From Ptiloglossa arizonensis (lineage: Eukaryota > Arthropoda > Insecta > Hymenoptera > Colletidae), in NCBI RefSeq assembly GCF_051014685.1, contig NC_135053.1, positions 3,534,001-3,598,000 on the forward strand: a stretch of DNA of 64,000 nucleotides. Direction: 5' to 3'. Made by a program: the position numbers and the translations under genes. The notes under the pieces are model-generated. The model was not told where the DNA came from. It did no database searches and saw only the letters and a list, made by a program, of their open reading frames with translations. This document shows positions 11,318-24,388 of this stretch, one piece after another; the first letter of the stretch is position 1, and every line of letters begins with the position of its first letter.

Positions 11318-11949
11318 ATTGGTCAATCCGTTCGCGAGATATGGCAGTTTGGAGGTAAGAAACGCTTGAGAAACTCCAAATTTTCGCAGTTCTGATGCTC
11401 GAAAAGAATAACTAGAACGGCCTAGGGGAAAACTACTCACACCGTTGTAATCGCGCGAGTTTCTACTTTCAGATGCAACATAAATTTTGCGGATTGGTCA
11501 ATCCGTTCGCGAGATATGGCAGTTTTGATGTAAGAAACGCTTGAGAAACTCAAAATTTTTGCAGTTCTGATGCTCGAAAAGAATAACTAGAACGGCCTAG
11601 GGGAAAACTACTCATACCGTTGTAATCGGGCGAGTTTCTACTTTCAGATGCAACAGAAATTTTCCGGATTGGTCAATCCGTTCGCGAGATATGGCAGTTT
11701 GGAGGTAAGAAACGCTCGAGGAACTCAAAATTTTCGCAGTTCTGATGCTCGAAAGAATAACTAGGACGGCCTAGGGGAAAGCTACTCATACCGTTGCAAT
11801 CGGGCGAGTTTCTACTTTCAGATGCAACAGAAATTTTGCGGATTGGTCAATCCGTTCGCGCGATATGGCAGTTTTGAGGTAAGAAACGCTTGTGAAACTC
11901 AAAATTTTCGCAGTTCTGGTGCTCGAAAAGAATAACTAGAACGGCCTAG

Positions 11950-14900
11950 GGGAAAACTACTTATACTGTTGTAATCGGGCGAGTTTCTACTTTCAGATGC
12001 AACAGAAATTTTGCGGATTGGTCAATCCGTTCGCGAGATATGGCAGTTTGGAAGTAAGAAACGCTTGAGAAACTCAAAATTTTCGCAGTTCTGATGCTCG
12101 AAACGAATAAATAGAACGGCCTAGGGGAAAAGTACGCATACCTTTGTAATCGGGCGCGTTTCTACTTTCAGATGCAACAGAAATTTTGAGGATTGGTCAA
12201 TCCGTTCGCGAGATATGGCAGTTTGGAGGTAAGAAACGCTTGAGAAACTCAAAATTTTCACAGTTCTGATGCTCGAAACGAATAACTAGAACGCCCTAGG
12301 GGAAAAGTACGCATACCGCTGTAATCGGGCGAGTTTCCACTTTCAGATGCAACAGAAATTTTGCGGATTGGTCAATCCGTTCGCGAGATATGGCAGTTTG
12401 GAAGTAAGAAACGCTTGAGAAACTCAAAATTTTCGCAGTTCTGATGCTCGAAACGAATAACTAGAACGGCCTAGGGGAAAACTACTCACACCGTTGTAAT
12501 CGGGCGAGTTTCAACTTTCAGATGCAACAGAAATTTTGCGGATTGGTCAATCCGTTCGCGAGATATGGCAGTTTGGAGGTAAGAAACGCTTGAGAAACAC
12601 CAAATTTTCGCAGTTCTGATGCTCGAAACGAATAACTAGAACGGCCTAGGGAAAAAGTACGCATACCTTTGTAATCGGGCGAGTTTCTACTTTCAGATGT
12701 AACAGAAATTTTGCGGATTGGTCAATCCGTTCGCGAGATATGGCAGTTTGGAGGTAAGAAACGCTTGAGAAACTCAAAATTTTCGCAGTTCTGATGCTCG
12801 AAACGAATAACTAGAATGGCCTAGGGGAAAAGTACGCATACCGTTGTAATCGGGCGAGTTTCTACTTTCAGATGCAACAGAAATTTTGCGGATTGGTCAA
12901 TCCGTTCGCGAGATATGGCAGATTCGAAGTAAGAAACGCTTGAGAGACCCAAAATTTTCGCAGTTCTGATGCTCGAAAAGAATAACTAGAACGGCCTAGG
13001 GGAAAACTACTCATACCGTTGTAATAGGGTGAGCTTCTACTTTCAGGTGCAATAGAAATTTTGCGGATTGGTCAATCCGTTCGCGAGATATGGCAGTTTT
13101 GAGGTAAGGAACGCTTGTGAAACTCAAAATTTTCGCAGTTCTGATGCTCGAAGAGAATAACTAGAACGGCCTAGGTGAAAACTACTCATACCGTTGTAAT
13201 CGGGCGAGTTTCTACTTTCAGATGCAACAGAAATTTTGAGGATTGGTCAATCCGTTCGCGAGATATGGCAGTTTGGGGGTAAGAAACGCTTGAGAAACTC
13301 AAAATTTTCACACTTCTGATGCTCGAATCGAATAACAAGGACGCCCTAGGGGAAAAGTGCGCATACCTTTGTAATCGGGCGAGTTTCTACTTTCAGATGC
13401 AACAGAAATTTTGCGGATTGGTCAATCCGTTCGCGAGATATGGCAGTTTGGAGGTAAGAAACGCTTGAGAAACACCAAATTTTCGCAGTTCTGATGCTCG
13501 AAACGAATAACTAGAACGGCCTAGGGAAAAAGTACGCATACCTTTGTAATCGGGCGAGTTTCTACTTTCAGATGTAACAGAAATTTTGCGGATTGGTCAA
13601 TCCGTTCGCGAGATATTGCAGTTTGGAGGTAAGAAACGCTTGAGAAACTCAAAATTTTCGCAGTTCTGATGCTCGAAACGAATAACTAGAACGGCCTAGG
13701 GGAAAACTACTCATACCGTTGTAATCGGGCGAGTTTCTACCTTCAGATGCAACAGAAATTTTGCGGATTGGTCAATCCGTTCGCGAGATATGGCAGTTCG
13801 GAGATAAGAAACGCTTGAGAAACTCAAAATTTTCGCAGTTCTGATGCTCGAAACGAATAACTAGAACGGCCTAGGGGAAAAGTACGCATACCTTTGTAAT
13901 CAGGCGAGCTTCTACTTTCAGATGCAACAGAAATTTTGCGGATTGGTCAATCCGTTCGCGAGATATGGCAGTTTGGAGGTAAGAAACGCTTGAGAAACTC
14001 AAAATTTTCGCAGTTCTGATGCTCGAAACGAATAACTAGAACGGCCTAGGGAAAAAGTACTCATACCTTTGTAATCGGGCGAGTTTCTACTTTCAGATGT
14101 AACAGAAATTTTGCGGATTGGTCAATCCGTTCGCGAGATATGGCAGTTTGGAGGTAAGAAACGCTTGAGAAACTCAAAATTTTCGCAGTTCTGATGCTCG
14201 AAACGAATAACTAGAACGGCCTAGGGGAAAACTACTCATACCGTTGTAATCGGGCGAGTTTCTACTTTCAGATGCAACAGAAATTTTGCGGATTGGTCAA
14301 TCCGTTCGCGAGATATGGCAGTTCGGAGATAGGAAACGCTTGAGAAACTCAAAATTTTCGCAGTTCTGATGCTCGAAACGAATAACTAGAACGGCCTAGG
14401 GGAAAAGTACGCATACCTTTGTAATCAGGCGAGCTTCTACTTTCAGATGCAACAGAAATTTTGCGGATTGGTCAAACCGTTCGCGAGATATGGCAGTTTG
14501 GAGGTAAGAAACGCTTGAGAAACTCCAAATTTTCGCAGTTCTGATGCTCGAAACGAATAACTAGAACGGCCTAGGGGAAAAGTACGCATACCGTTGTAAT
14601 CGGGCGAGTTTCTACTTTCAGATGCAACAGAAATTTTGCGGATTGGTCAATCCGTTCGCGAGATATGGCAGATTCGAAGTAAGAAACGCTTGAGAGACCC
14701 AAAATTTTCGCAGTTCTGATGCTCGAAAAGAATAACTAGAACGGCCTAGGGGAAAACTACTCATACCGTTGTAATAGGGTGAGTTTCTACTTTCAGGTGC
14801 AATAGAAATTTTGCGGATTGGTCAATCCGTTCGCGAGATATGGCAGTTTGGAGATAAGAAACGCTCGAGGAACTCAAAATTTTCGCAGTTCTGATGCTCG

Positions 14901-15528
14901 AAAGAATAACTAGGACGGCCTAGGGGAAAGCTACTCATACCGTTGCAATCGGGCGAGTTTCTACTTTCAGATGCAACAGAAGTTTTGCGGATTGGTCAAT
15001 CCGTTCGCGAGATATGGCAGTTTTGAGGTAAGAAACGCTTGAGAAACTCAAAATTTTTGCAGTTCTGATGCTCGAAAAGAATAACTAGAACGGCCTAGGG
15101 GAAAAGTGCGCATACCTTTGTAATCGGGCGAGTTTCTACTTTCAGATGCAGCAGAAATTTTGCGGATTAGTCAATCCGTTCGCGAGATATGGCAGTTTGG
15201 AGGTAAGGAACGCTTGAGAAACACCAAATTTTCGCAGTTCTGATGCTCGAAACGAATAACTAGAACGGCCTAGGGAAAAAGTACGCATACCTTTGTAATC
15301 GGGCGAGTTTCTACTTTCAGATGTAACAGAAATTTTGCGGATTGGTCAATCCGTTCGCGAGATATGGCAGTTTGGAGGTAAGAAACGCTTGAGAAACTCA
15401 AAATTTTCGCAGTTCTGATGCTCGAAACGAATAACTAGAACGGCCTAGGGGAAAACTACTCATACCGTTGTAATCGGGCGAGTTTCTACTTTCAGATGCA
15501 ACAGAAATTTTGCGGATTGGTCAATCCG
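11950..15528. repeat. 21-unit higher-order block, copy 1
   Basis: It matches 15624-19203 at an offset of 3674 bp (21 units minus the one-base deletion at 14901). Anchors are TTATACTGTT (11961 and 15635), GAGAAACACC (13467 and 17141), ATCAGGCGAGCTTC (13900 and 17574; 14425 and 18099) and TAATAGGGTGAG (14772 and 18446). The middle part, about 12571-13340, is of different unit classes from the matching part of copy 2. It contains a three-unit sub-repeat (13.9 against 14.4 kb, offset 525) marked by the CAGGCGAGCTTC variant and by TTCGGAGATA. Confidence 0.88.
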
Positions 15529-15623
15529 ATCGCGAGGTATGGCAGTTTGGAGGTAAGAAACGCTTGAGAAACTCCAAATTTTCGCAGTTCTGATGCTCGA
15601 AACGAATAACTAGAACGGCCTAG

Positions 15624-18600
15624 GGGAAAAATACTTATACTGTTGTAATCGGGCGAGTTTCTACTTTCAGATGCAACAGAAATTTTGCGGATTTGTCAAT
15701 CCGTTCGCGAGATATGGCAGTTTGGAAGTAAGAAACGCTTGAGAAACTCAAAATTTTCGCAGTTCTGATGCTCGAAACGAATAACTAGAACGGCCTAGGG
15801 GAAAAGTACGCATACCTTTGTAATCGGGCGCGTTTCTACTTTCAGATGCAACAGAAATTTTGAGGATTGGTCAATCCGTTCGCGAGATATGGCAGTTTGG
15901 AGGTAAGAAACGCTTGAGAAACTCAAAATTTTCACAGTTCTGATGCTCGAAACGAATAACTAGAACGCCCTAGGGGAAAAGTACGCATACCGTTGTAATC
16001 GGGCGAGTTTCCACTTTCAGATGCAACAGAAATTTTGCGGATTGGTCAATCCGTTCGCGAGATATGGCAGTTTGGAAGTAAGAAACGCTTGAGAAACTCA
16101 AAATTTTCGCAGTTCTGATGCTCGAAACGAATAACTAGAACGGCCTAGGGGAAAACTACTCACACCGTTGTAATCGGGCGAGTTTCTACTTTCAGATGCA
16201 ACAGAAATTTTGCGGATTGGTCAATCCGTTCGCGAGATATGGCAGTTTTGATGTAAGAAACGCTTGAGAAACTCAAAATTTTTGCAGTTCTGATGCTCGA
16301 AAAGAATAACTAGAACGGCCTAGGGGAAAACTACTCATACCGTTGTAATCGGGCGAGTTTCTACTTTCAGATGCAACAGAAATTTTGCGGATTGGTCAAT
16401 CCGTTCGCGAGATATGGCAGTTTGGAAGTAAGAAACGCTTGAGAAACTCAAAATTTTCGCAGTTCTGATGCTCGAAACGAATAACTAGAACGGCCTAGGG
16501 GAAAACTACTCACACCGTTGTAATCGGGCGAGTTTCTACTTTCAGATGCAACAGAAATTTTGCGGATTGGTCAATCCGTTCGCGAGATATGGCAGTTTTG
16601 ATGTAAGAAACGCTTGAGAAACTCAAAATTTTTGCAGTTCTGATGCTCGAAAAGAATAACTAGAACGGCCTAGGGGAAAACTACTCATACCGTTGTAATC
16701 GGGCGAGTTTCTACTTTCAGATGCAACAGAAATTTTGCGGATTGGTCAAACCGTTCGCGAGATATGGCAGTTTGGATGTAAGAAACGCTTGAGAAACTCA
16801 AAATTTTCGCAGTTCTGATGCTCGAAACGAATAACTAGAACGGCCTAGGGGAAAAGTACGCATACCTTTGTAATCGGGCGAGTTTCTACTTTCAGACGCA
16901 ACAGAAATTTTGAGGATTGGTCAATCCGTTCGCGAGATATGGCAGTTTGGATGTAAGAAACGCTTGAGAAACTCAAAATTTCCACAGTTCTGATGCTCGA
17001 AACGAATAACTAGAACGCCCTAGGGGAAAAGTGCGCATACCTTTGTAATCGGGCGAGTTTCTACTTTCAGATGCAGCAGAAATTTTGCGGATTAGTCAAT
17101 CCGTTCGCGAGATATGGCAGTTTGGAGGTAAGAAACGCTTGAGAAACACCAAATTTTCGCAGTTCTGATGCTCGAAACGAATAACTAGAACGGCCTAGGG
17201 AAAAAGTACGCATACCTTTGTAATCGGGCGAGTTTCTACTTTCAGATGTAAAAGAAATTTTGCGGATTGGTCAATCCGTTCGCGAGATATGGCAGTTTGG
17301 AGGTAAGAAACGCTTGAGAAACTCAAAATTTTCGCAGTTCTGATGCTCGAAACGAATAACTAGAACGGCCTAGGGAAAAAGTACGCATACCTTTGTAATC
17401 GGGCGAGTTTCTACTTTCAGATGTAACAGAAATTTTGCGGATTGGTCAATCCGTTCGCGAGATATGGCAGTTCGGAGATAAGAAACGCTTGAGAAACTCA
17501 AAATTTTCGCAGTTCTGATGCTCGAAACGAATAACTAGAACGGCCTAGGGGAAAAGTACGCATACCTTTGTAATCAGGCGAGCTTCTACTTTCAGATGCA
17601 ACAGAAATTTTGCGGATTGGTCAATCCGTTCGCGAGATATGGCAGTTTGGAGGTAAGAAACGCTTGAGAAACTCCAAATTTTCGCAGTTCTGATGCTCGA
17701 AACGAATAACTAGAACGGCCTAGGGAAAAAGTACGCATACCTTTGTAATCGGGCGAGTTTCTACTTTCAGATGTAACAGAAATTTTGCGGATTGGTCAAT
17801 CCGTTCGCGAGATATGGCAGTTTGGAGGTAAGAAACGCTTGAGAAACTCAAAATTTTCGCAGTTCTGATGCTCGAAACGAATAACTAGAACGGCCTAGGG
17901 GAAAACTACTCATACCGTTGTAATCGGGCGAGTTTCTACTTTCAGATGCAACAGAAATTTTGCGGATTGGTCAATCCGTTCGCGAGATATGGCAGTTCGG
18001 AGATAGGAAACGCTTGAGAAACTCAAAATTTTCGCAGTTCTGATGCTCGAAACGAATAACTAGAACGGCCTAGGGGAAAAGTACGCATACCTTTGTAATC
18101 AGGCGAGCTTCTACTTTCAGATGCAACAGAAATTTTGCGGATTGGTCAAACCGTTCGCGAGATATGGCAGTTTGGAGGTAAGAAACGCTTGAGAAATTCC
18201 AAATTTTCGCAGTTCTGATGCTCGAAACGAATAACTAGAACGGCCTAGGGGAAAAGTACGCATACCGTTGTAATCGGGCGAGTTTCTACTTTCAGATGCA
18301 ACAGAAATTTTGCGGATTGGTCCATCCGTTCGCGAGATATGGCAGATTCGAAGTAAGAAACGCTTGAGAGACCCAAAATTTTCGCAGTTCTGATGCTCGA
18401 AAAGAATAACTAGAACGGCCTAGGGGAAAACTACTCATACCGTTGTAATAGGGTGAGTTTCTACTTTCAGGTGCAATAGAAATTTTGCGGATTGGTCAAT
18501 CCGTTCGCGAGATATGGCAGTTTGGAGATAAGAAACGCTCGAGGAACTCAAAATTTTCGCAGTTCTGATGCTCGAAACGAATAACTAGGACGGCCTAGGG

Positions 18601-19203
18601 GAAAGCTACTCATACCGTTGCAATCGGGCGAGTTTCTACTTTCAGATGCAACAGAAGTTTTGCGGATTGGTCAATCCGTTCGCGAGATATGGCAGTTTTG
18701 AGGTAAGAAACGCTTGAGAAACTCAAAATTTTTGCAGTTCTGATGCTCGAAAAGAATAACTAGAACGGCCTAGGGGAAAAGTGCGCATACCTTTGTAATC
18801 GGGCGAGTTTCTACTTTCAGATGCAGCAGAAATTTTGCGGATTAGTCAATCCGTTCGCGAGATATGGCAGTTTGGAGGTAAGAAACGCTTGAGAAACACC
18901 AAATTTTCGCAGTTCTGATGCTCGAAACGAATAACTAGAACGGCCAAGGGAAAAAGTACGCATACCTTTGTAATCGGGCGAGTTTCTATTTTCAGATGTA
19001 ACAGAAATTTTGCGGATTGGTCAATCCGTTCGCGAGATATGGCAGTTTGGAGGTAAGAAACGCTTGAGAAACTCAAAATTTTCGCAGTTCTGATGCTCGA
19101 AACGAATAACTAGAAAGGCCTAGGGGAAAACTACTCATACCGTTGTAATCGGGCGAGTTTCTACTTTCAGATGCAACAGAAATTTTGCGGATTGGTCAAT
19201 CCG
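15624..19203. repeat. 21-unit higher-order block, copy 2
   Basis: Copy of 11950-15528. It matches at both ends, but about 16245-17014 carries GTTTTGATGTAAG-type units where copy 1 has GTTTGGAGGTAAG-type units. Near 18570 the one-base deletion present at 14901 is absent, which shifts the offset from 3674 to 3675. Matching ends near 19204, where TTCGCGAGATATGG replaces ATCGCGAGGTATGG. Confidence 0.86.
16013..16747. repeat. Two-unit tandem duplication inside the 21-unit block
   Basis: Bases 16013-16397 and 16363-16747 read the same at an offset of 350 bp, exactly two units. The pair consists of a GTTTGGAAGTAAG unit with ACTACTCACACCG followed by a GTTTTGATGTAAG unit with ACTACTCATACCG. The run of identity breaks at 16012 against 16362 and at 16398 against 16748. 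It has no counterpart in copy 1 of the larger block. Confidence 0.87.
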
Positions 19204-22200
19204 TTCGCGAGATATGGCAGTTCGGAGATAAGAAACGCTTGAGAAACTCAAAATTTTCGCAGTTCTGATGCTCGAAACGAATAACTAGAACGGCCTAGGG
19301 GAAAAGTACGCATACCTTTGTAATCAGGCGAGCTTCTACTTTCAGATGCAACAGAAATTTTGCGGATTGGTCAAACCGTTCGCGAGATATGGCAGTTTGG
19401 AGGTAAGAAACGCTTGAGAAACTCAAAATTTTCGCAGTTCTGATGCTCGAAACGAATAACTAGAACGGCCTAGGGGAAAAGTATGCATACCTTTGTAATC
19501 GGGCGAGTTTCTACTTTCAGATGCAACAGAAATTTTGCGGATTGGTCAATCCGTTCGCGAGATATGGCAGTTTTGATGTAAGAAACGCTTGAGAAACTCA
19601 AAATTTTTGCAGTTCTGATGCTCGAAAAGAATAACTAGAACGGCCTAGGAGAAAACTACTCATACCGTTGTAATCGGGCGAGTTTCTACTTTCAGATGCA
19701 ACAGAAATTTTCCGGATTGGTCAATCCGTTCGCGAGATATGGCAGTTTGGAAGTAAGAAACGCTCGAGGAACTCAAAATTTTCGCAGTTCTGATGCTCGA
19801 AAGAATAACTAGGACGGCCTAGGGGAAAGCTACTCATACCGTTGCAATCGGGCGAGTTTCTACTTTTAGATGCAACAGAAATTTTGCGGATTGGTCAATC
19901 CGTTCGCGAGATATGGCAGTTTTGAGGTAAGAAACGCTTGTAAAACTCAAAATTTTCGCAGTTCTGATGCTCGAAGAGAATAACTAGAACGGCCTAGGTG
20001 AAAACTACTCATACCGTTGTAATCGGGCGAGTTTTTACTTTTAGATGCAACAGAAATTTTGCGGATTGGCCAATCCGTTCGCGAGATATGGCAGTTTGGA
20101 GGTAAGAAACGCTTGGGAAATTCCAAATTTTCGCAGTTCTGATGCTCGAAAAGAATAACTAGAACGGCCTAGGGGAAAACTACTCATACCGTTGTAATCG
20201 GGCGAGTTTCTACTTTCAGATGCAACAGAAATTTTGAGGATTGGTCAATCCGTTCGCTAGATATGGCAGTTTGGGGGTAAGAAACGCTTGAGAAACTCAA
20301 AATTTTCACACTTCTGATGCTCGAATCGAATAACTAGGACGCCCTAGGGGAAAAGTGCGCATACCTTTGTAATCGGGCGAGTTTCTACTTTCAGATGCAA
20401 CAGAAATTTTGCGGATTGGTCAATCCGTTCGCGAGATATGGCAGTTTGGAGGTAAGAAACGCTTGAGAAACTCAAAATTTTCGCAGTTCTGATGCTCGAA
20501 ACGAATAACTAGAACGCCCTAGGGGAAAAGTGCGCATACCTTTGTAATCGGGCGAGTTTCTACTTTCAGATGCAACAGAAATTTTGCGGATTCGTCAATC
20601 CGTTCGCGAGATATGGCAGTTTTGATGTAAGAAACGCTTGAGAAACTCAAAATTTTTGCCGTTCTGATGCTCGAAAAGAATAACTAGAACGGCCTAGGGG
20701 AAAAGTACGCATACCTTTGTAATCGGGCGAGTTTCTACTTTCAGATGCAACACAAATTTTGCGGATTGGTCAATCCGTTCGCGAGATATGGCAGTTTGGA
20801 GGTAAGAAACGCTTGAGAAACTCCAAATTTTCGCAGTTCTGATGCTCGAAAAGAATAACTAGAACGGCCTAGGGGAAAACTACTCACACCGTTGTAATCG
20901 GGCGAGTTTCTACTTTCAGATGCAACATAAATTTTGCGGATTGGTCAATCCGTTCGCGAGATATGGCAGTTTTGATGTAAGAAACGCTTGAGAAACTCAA
21001 AATTTTTGCAGTTCTGATGCTCGAAAAGAATAACTAGAACGGCCTAGGGGAAAACTACTCATACCGTTGTAATCGGGCGAGTTTCTACTTTCAGATGCAA
21101 CAGAAATTTTCCGGATTGGTCAATCCGTTCGCGAGATATGGCAGTTTGGAGGTAAGAAACGCTCGAGGAACTCAAAATTTTCGCAGTTCTGATGCTCGAA
21201 AGAATAACTAGGACGGCCTAGGGGAAAGCTACTCATACCGTTGCAATCGGGCGAGTTTCTACTTTTAGATGCAACAGAAATTTTGCGGATTGGTCAATCC
21301 GTTCGCGAGATATGGCAGTTTTGAGGTAAGAAACGCTTGTGAAACTCCAAATTTTCGCAGTTCTGATGCTCGAAACGAATAACTAGAACGGCCTAGGGGA
21401 AAAGTACGCATACCTATGTAATCGGGCGAGTTTCTACTTTCAGATGCAACAGAAATTTTGAGGATTGGTCAATCCGTTCGCGAGATATGGCAGTTTGGAG
21501 GTAAGAAACGCTTGAGAAACTCAAAATTTTCACAGTTCTGATGCTCGAAGAGAATAACTAGAACGGCCTAGGGGAAAACTACTCATACCGTTGTAATCGG
21601 GCGAGTTTCTACTTTCAGATGCAACAGAAATTTTGCGGATTGGTCAATCCGATCGCGAGTTATGGCAGTTTGGAGGTAAGAAACGCTTGAGAAACTCCAA
21701 ATTTTCGCAGTTCTGATGCTCGAAACGAATAACTAGAACGGCCTAGGGGAAGAGCACGCATACCTTTGTAATCGGGCGAGTTTCTACTTTCAGATGCAAC
21801 AGAAATTTTGAGGATTGGTCAATCCGTTCGCGAGATATGGCAGTTTGGAGGTAAGAAACGCTTGAGAAACTCAAAATTTTCACAGTTCTGATGCTCGAAA
21901 CGAATAACTAGAACGCCCTAGGGGAAAAGTGCGCATACCTTTGTAATCGGGCGAGTTTCTACTTTCAGATGCAACAGTAATTTTCCGGATTGGTCAATCC
22001 GTTCGCGAGATATGGCTGTTTGGAGGTAAGAAACGCTCGAGGAACTCAAAATTTTCGCAGTTCTGATGCTCGAAAGAATAACTAGGACGGCCTAGGGGAA
22101 AGCTACTCATACCGTTGCAATCGGGCGAGTTTCTACTTTCAGATGCAACAGAAATTTTGCGGATTGGTCAATCCTTTCGCGAGATATGGCAGTTTTGAGG

Positions 22201-22515
22201 TAAGAAACGCTTGTGAAACTCAAAATTTTCGCAGTTCTGATGCTCGAAGAGAATAACTAGAACGGCCTAGGGGAAAACTACTCATACCATTGTAATCGGG
22301 CGAGTTTCTACTTTCAGGTGCAATAGAAATTTTGCGGATTGGTCAATCCGTTCGCGAGATATGGCAGTTTGGAAGTAAGAAACGCTCGAGGACCTCAAAA
22401 TTTTCGCAGTTCTGATGCTCGAAAGAATAACTAGGACGGCCTAGGGGAAAGCTACTCATACCGTTGCAATCGGGCGAGTTTCTACTTTCAGATGCAACAG
22501 AAATTTTGCGGATTT

Positions 22516-24090
22516 GTCAATCCGTTCGCGAGGTATGGCAGTTTGGAGGTAAGAAACGCTTGAGAAACTCCAAATTTTCGCAGTTCTGATGCTCGAAACG
22601 AATAACTAGAACGGCTTAGGGGAAAAGTACGCATACCTTTGTAATCGGGCGAGTTTCTACTTTCAGATGCAACAGAAATTTTGAGGATTGGTCAATCCGT
22701 TCGCGAGATATGGCAGTTTGGAGGTAAGAAACGCTTGAGAAACTCAAAATTTTCACAGTTCTGATGCTCGAAACGAATAACTAGAACGCCCTAGGGGAAA
22801 AGTGCGCATACCTTTGTAATCGGGCGAGTTTCTACTTTCAGATGCAACAGAAATTTTGCGGATTAGTCAATCCGTTCGCGAGATATGGCAGTTTTGATGT
22901 AAGAATCGCTTGAGAAACTCAAAATTTTTGCAGTTCTGATGCTCGAAAAGAATAACTAGAACGGCCTAGGGGAAAACTACTCGTACCGTTGTAATCGGGC
23001 GAGTTTCTACTTTCAGATGCAACAGAAATTTTGCGGATTGGTCAATCCGATCGCGAGGTATGGCAGTTTGGAGGTAAGAAACGCTTGAGAAACTCCAAAT
23101 TTACGCAGTTCTGATGCTCGAAACGAATAACTAGAACGGCCTAGGGGAAAAGCACGCATACCTTTGTAATCGGGCGAGTTTCTACTTTCAGATGCAACAG
23201 AAATTTTGAGGATTGGTCAATCCGTTCGCGAGATATGGCAGTTTGGAGGTAAGAAACGCTTGAGAAACTCAAAATTTTCACAGTTCTGATGCTCGAAACG
23301 AATAACTAGAACGCCCTAGGGGAAAAGTGCGCATACCTTTGTAATCGGGCGAGTTTCTACTTTCAGATGCAACAGAAATTTTGCGGATTAGTCAATCCGT
23401 TCGCGAGATATGGCAGTTTTGATGTAAGAATCGCTTGAGAAACTCAAAATTTTTGCAGTTCTGATGCTCGAAAAGAATAACTAGAACGGCCTAGGGGAAA
23501 ACTACTCGTACCGTTGTAATCGGGCGAGTTTCTACTTTCAGATGCAACAGAAATTTTGCGGATTGGTCAATCCGATCGCGAGGTATGGCAGTTTGGAGGT
23601 ATGAAACGCTTGAGAAACTCCAAATTTTCGCAGTTCTGATGCTCGAAACGAATAACTAGGACGGCCTAGGGAAAAAGTACGCATACCTTTGTAATCGGGC
23701 GAGTTTCTACTTTCAGATGCAACAGAAATTTTGAGGATTGGTCAATCCGTTCGCGAGATATGGCAGTTTGGAGGTAAGAAACGCTTGAGAAACTCAAAAT
23801 TTTCACAGTTCTGATGCTCGAAACGAATAACTAGAACGCCCTAGGGGAAAAGTGCGCATACCTTTGTAATCGGGCGAGTTTCTACTTTCAGATGCAATAG
23901 AAATTTTGCGGATTAGTCAATCCGTTCGCGAGATATGGCAGTTTTGATGTAAGAAACGCTTGAGAAACTCAAAATTTTTGCAGTTCTGATGCTCGAAAAG
24001 AATAACTAGAACGGCCTAGGGGAAAACTACTCATACCGTTCTAATCGGGCGAGTTTCTACTTTCAGATGCAACAGAAATTTTGCGGATTG
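22516..24090. repeat. Three-unit module in three tandem copies (525 bp each)
   Basis: Copies start at 22516, 23041 and 23566, each exactly 525 bp apart. Each begins in GTCAATCCG with a GCGAGGTATGG variant and runs through unit classes a, b and c. Copies 1 and 2 share GTAAGAATCGC and ACTACTCGTACCG; copy 3 has the usual bases there. Private changes such as CAAATTTACGCAG in copy 2 and AGGTATGAAACG in copy 3 mark later mutation. Confidence 0.9.
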
Positions 24091-24388
24091 GTCAATCCGT
24101 TCGCGAGATATGGCAGTTTGGAGGTAAGAAACGCTTGAGAAACTCCAAAGTTTCGCAGTTCTGATGCTCGAAACGAATAACTAGGACGGCCTAGGGAAAA
24201 AGTACGCATACCTTTGTAATCGGGCGAGATTCTACTTTCAGATGTAACAGAAATTTTGCGGATTGGTCAATCCGTTCGCGAGATATGGCAGTTTGGATGT
24301 AAGAAACGCTTGAGAAACTCAAAATTTTCGCAGTTCTGATGCTCGAAACGAATAACTAGAGCGGCCTAGGGGAAAAGTACGCATACCT

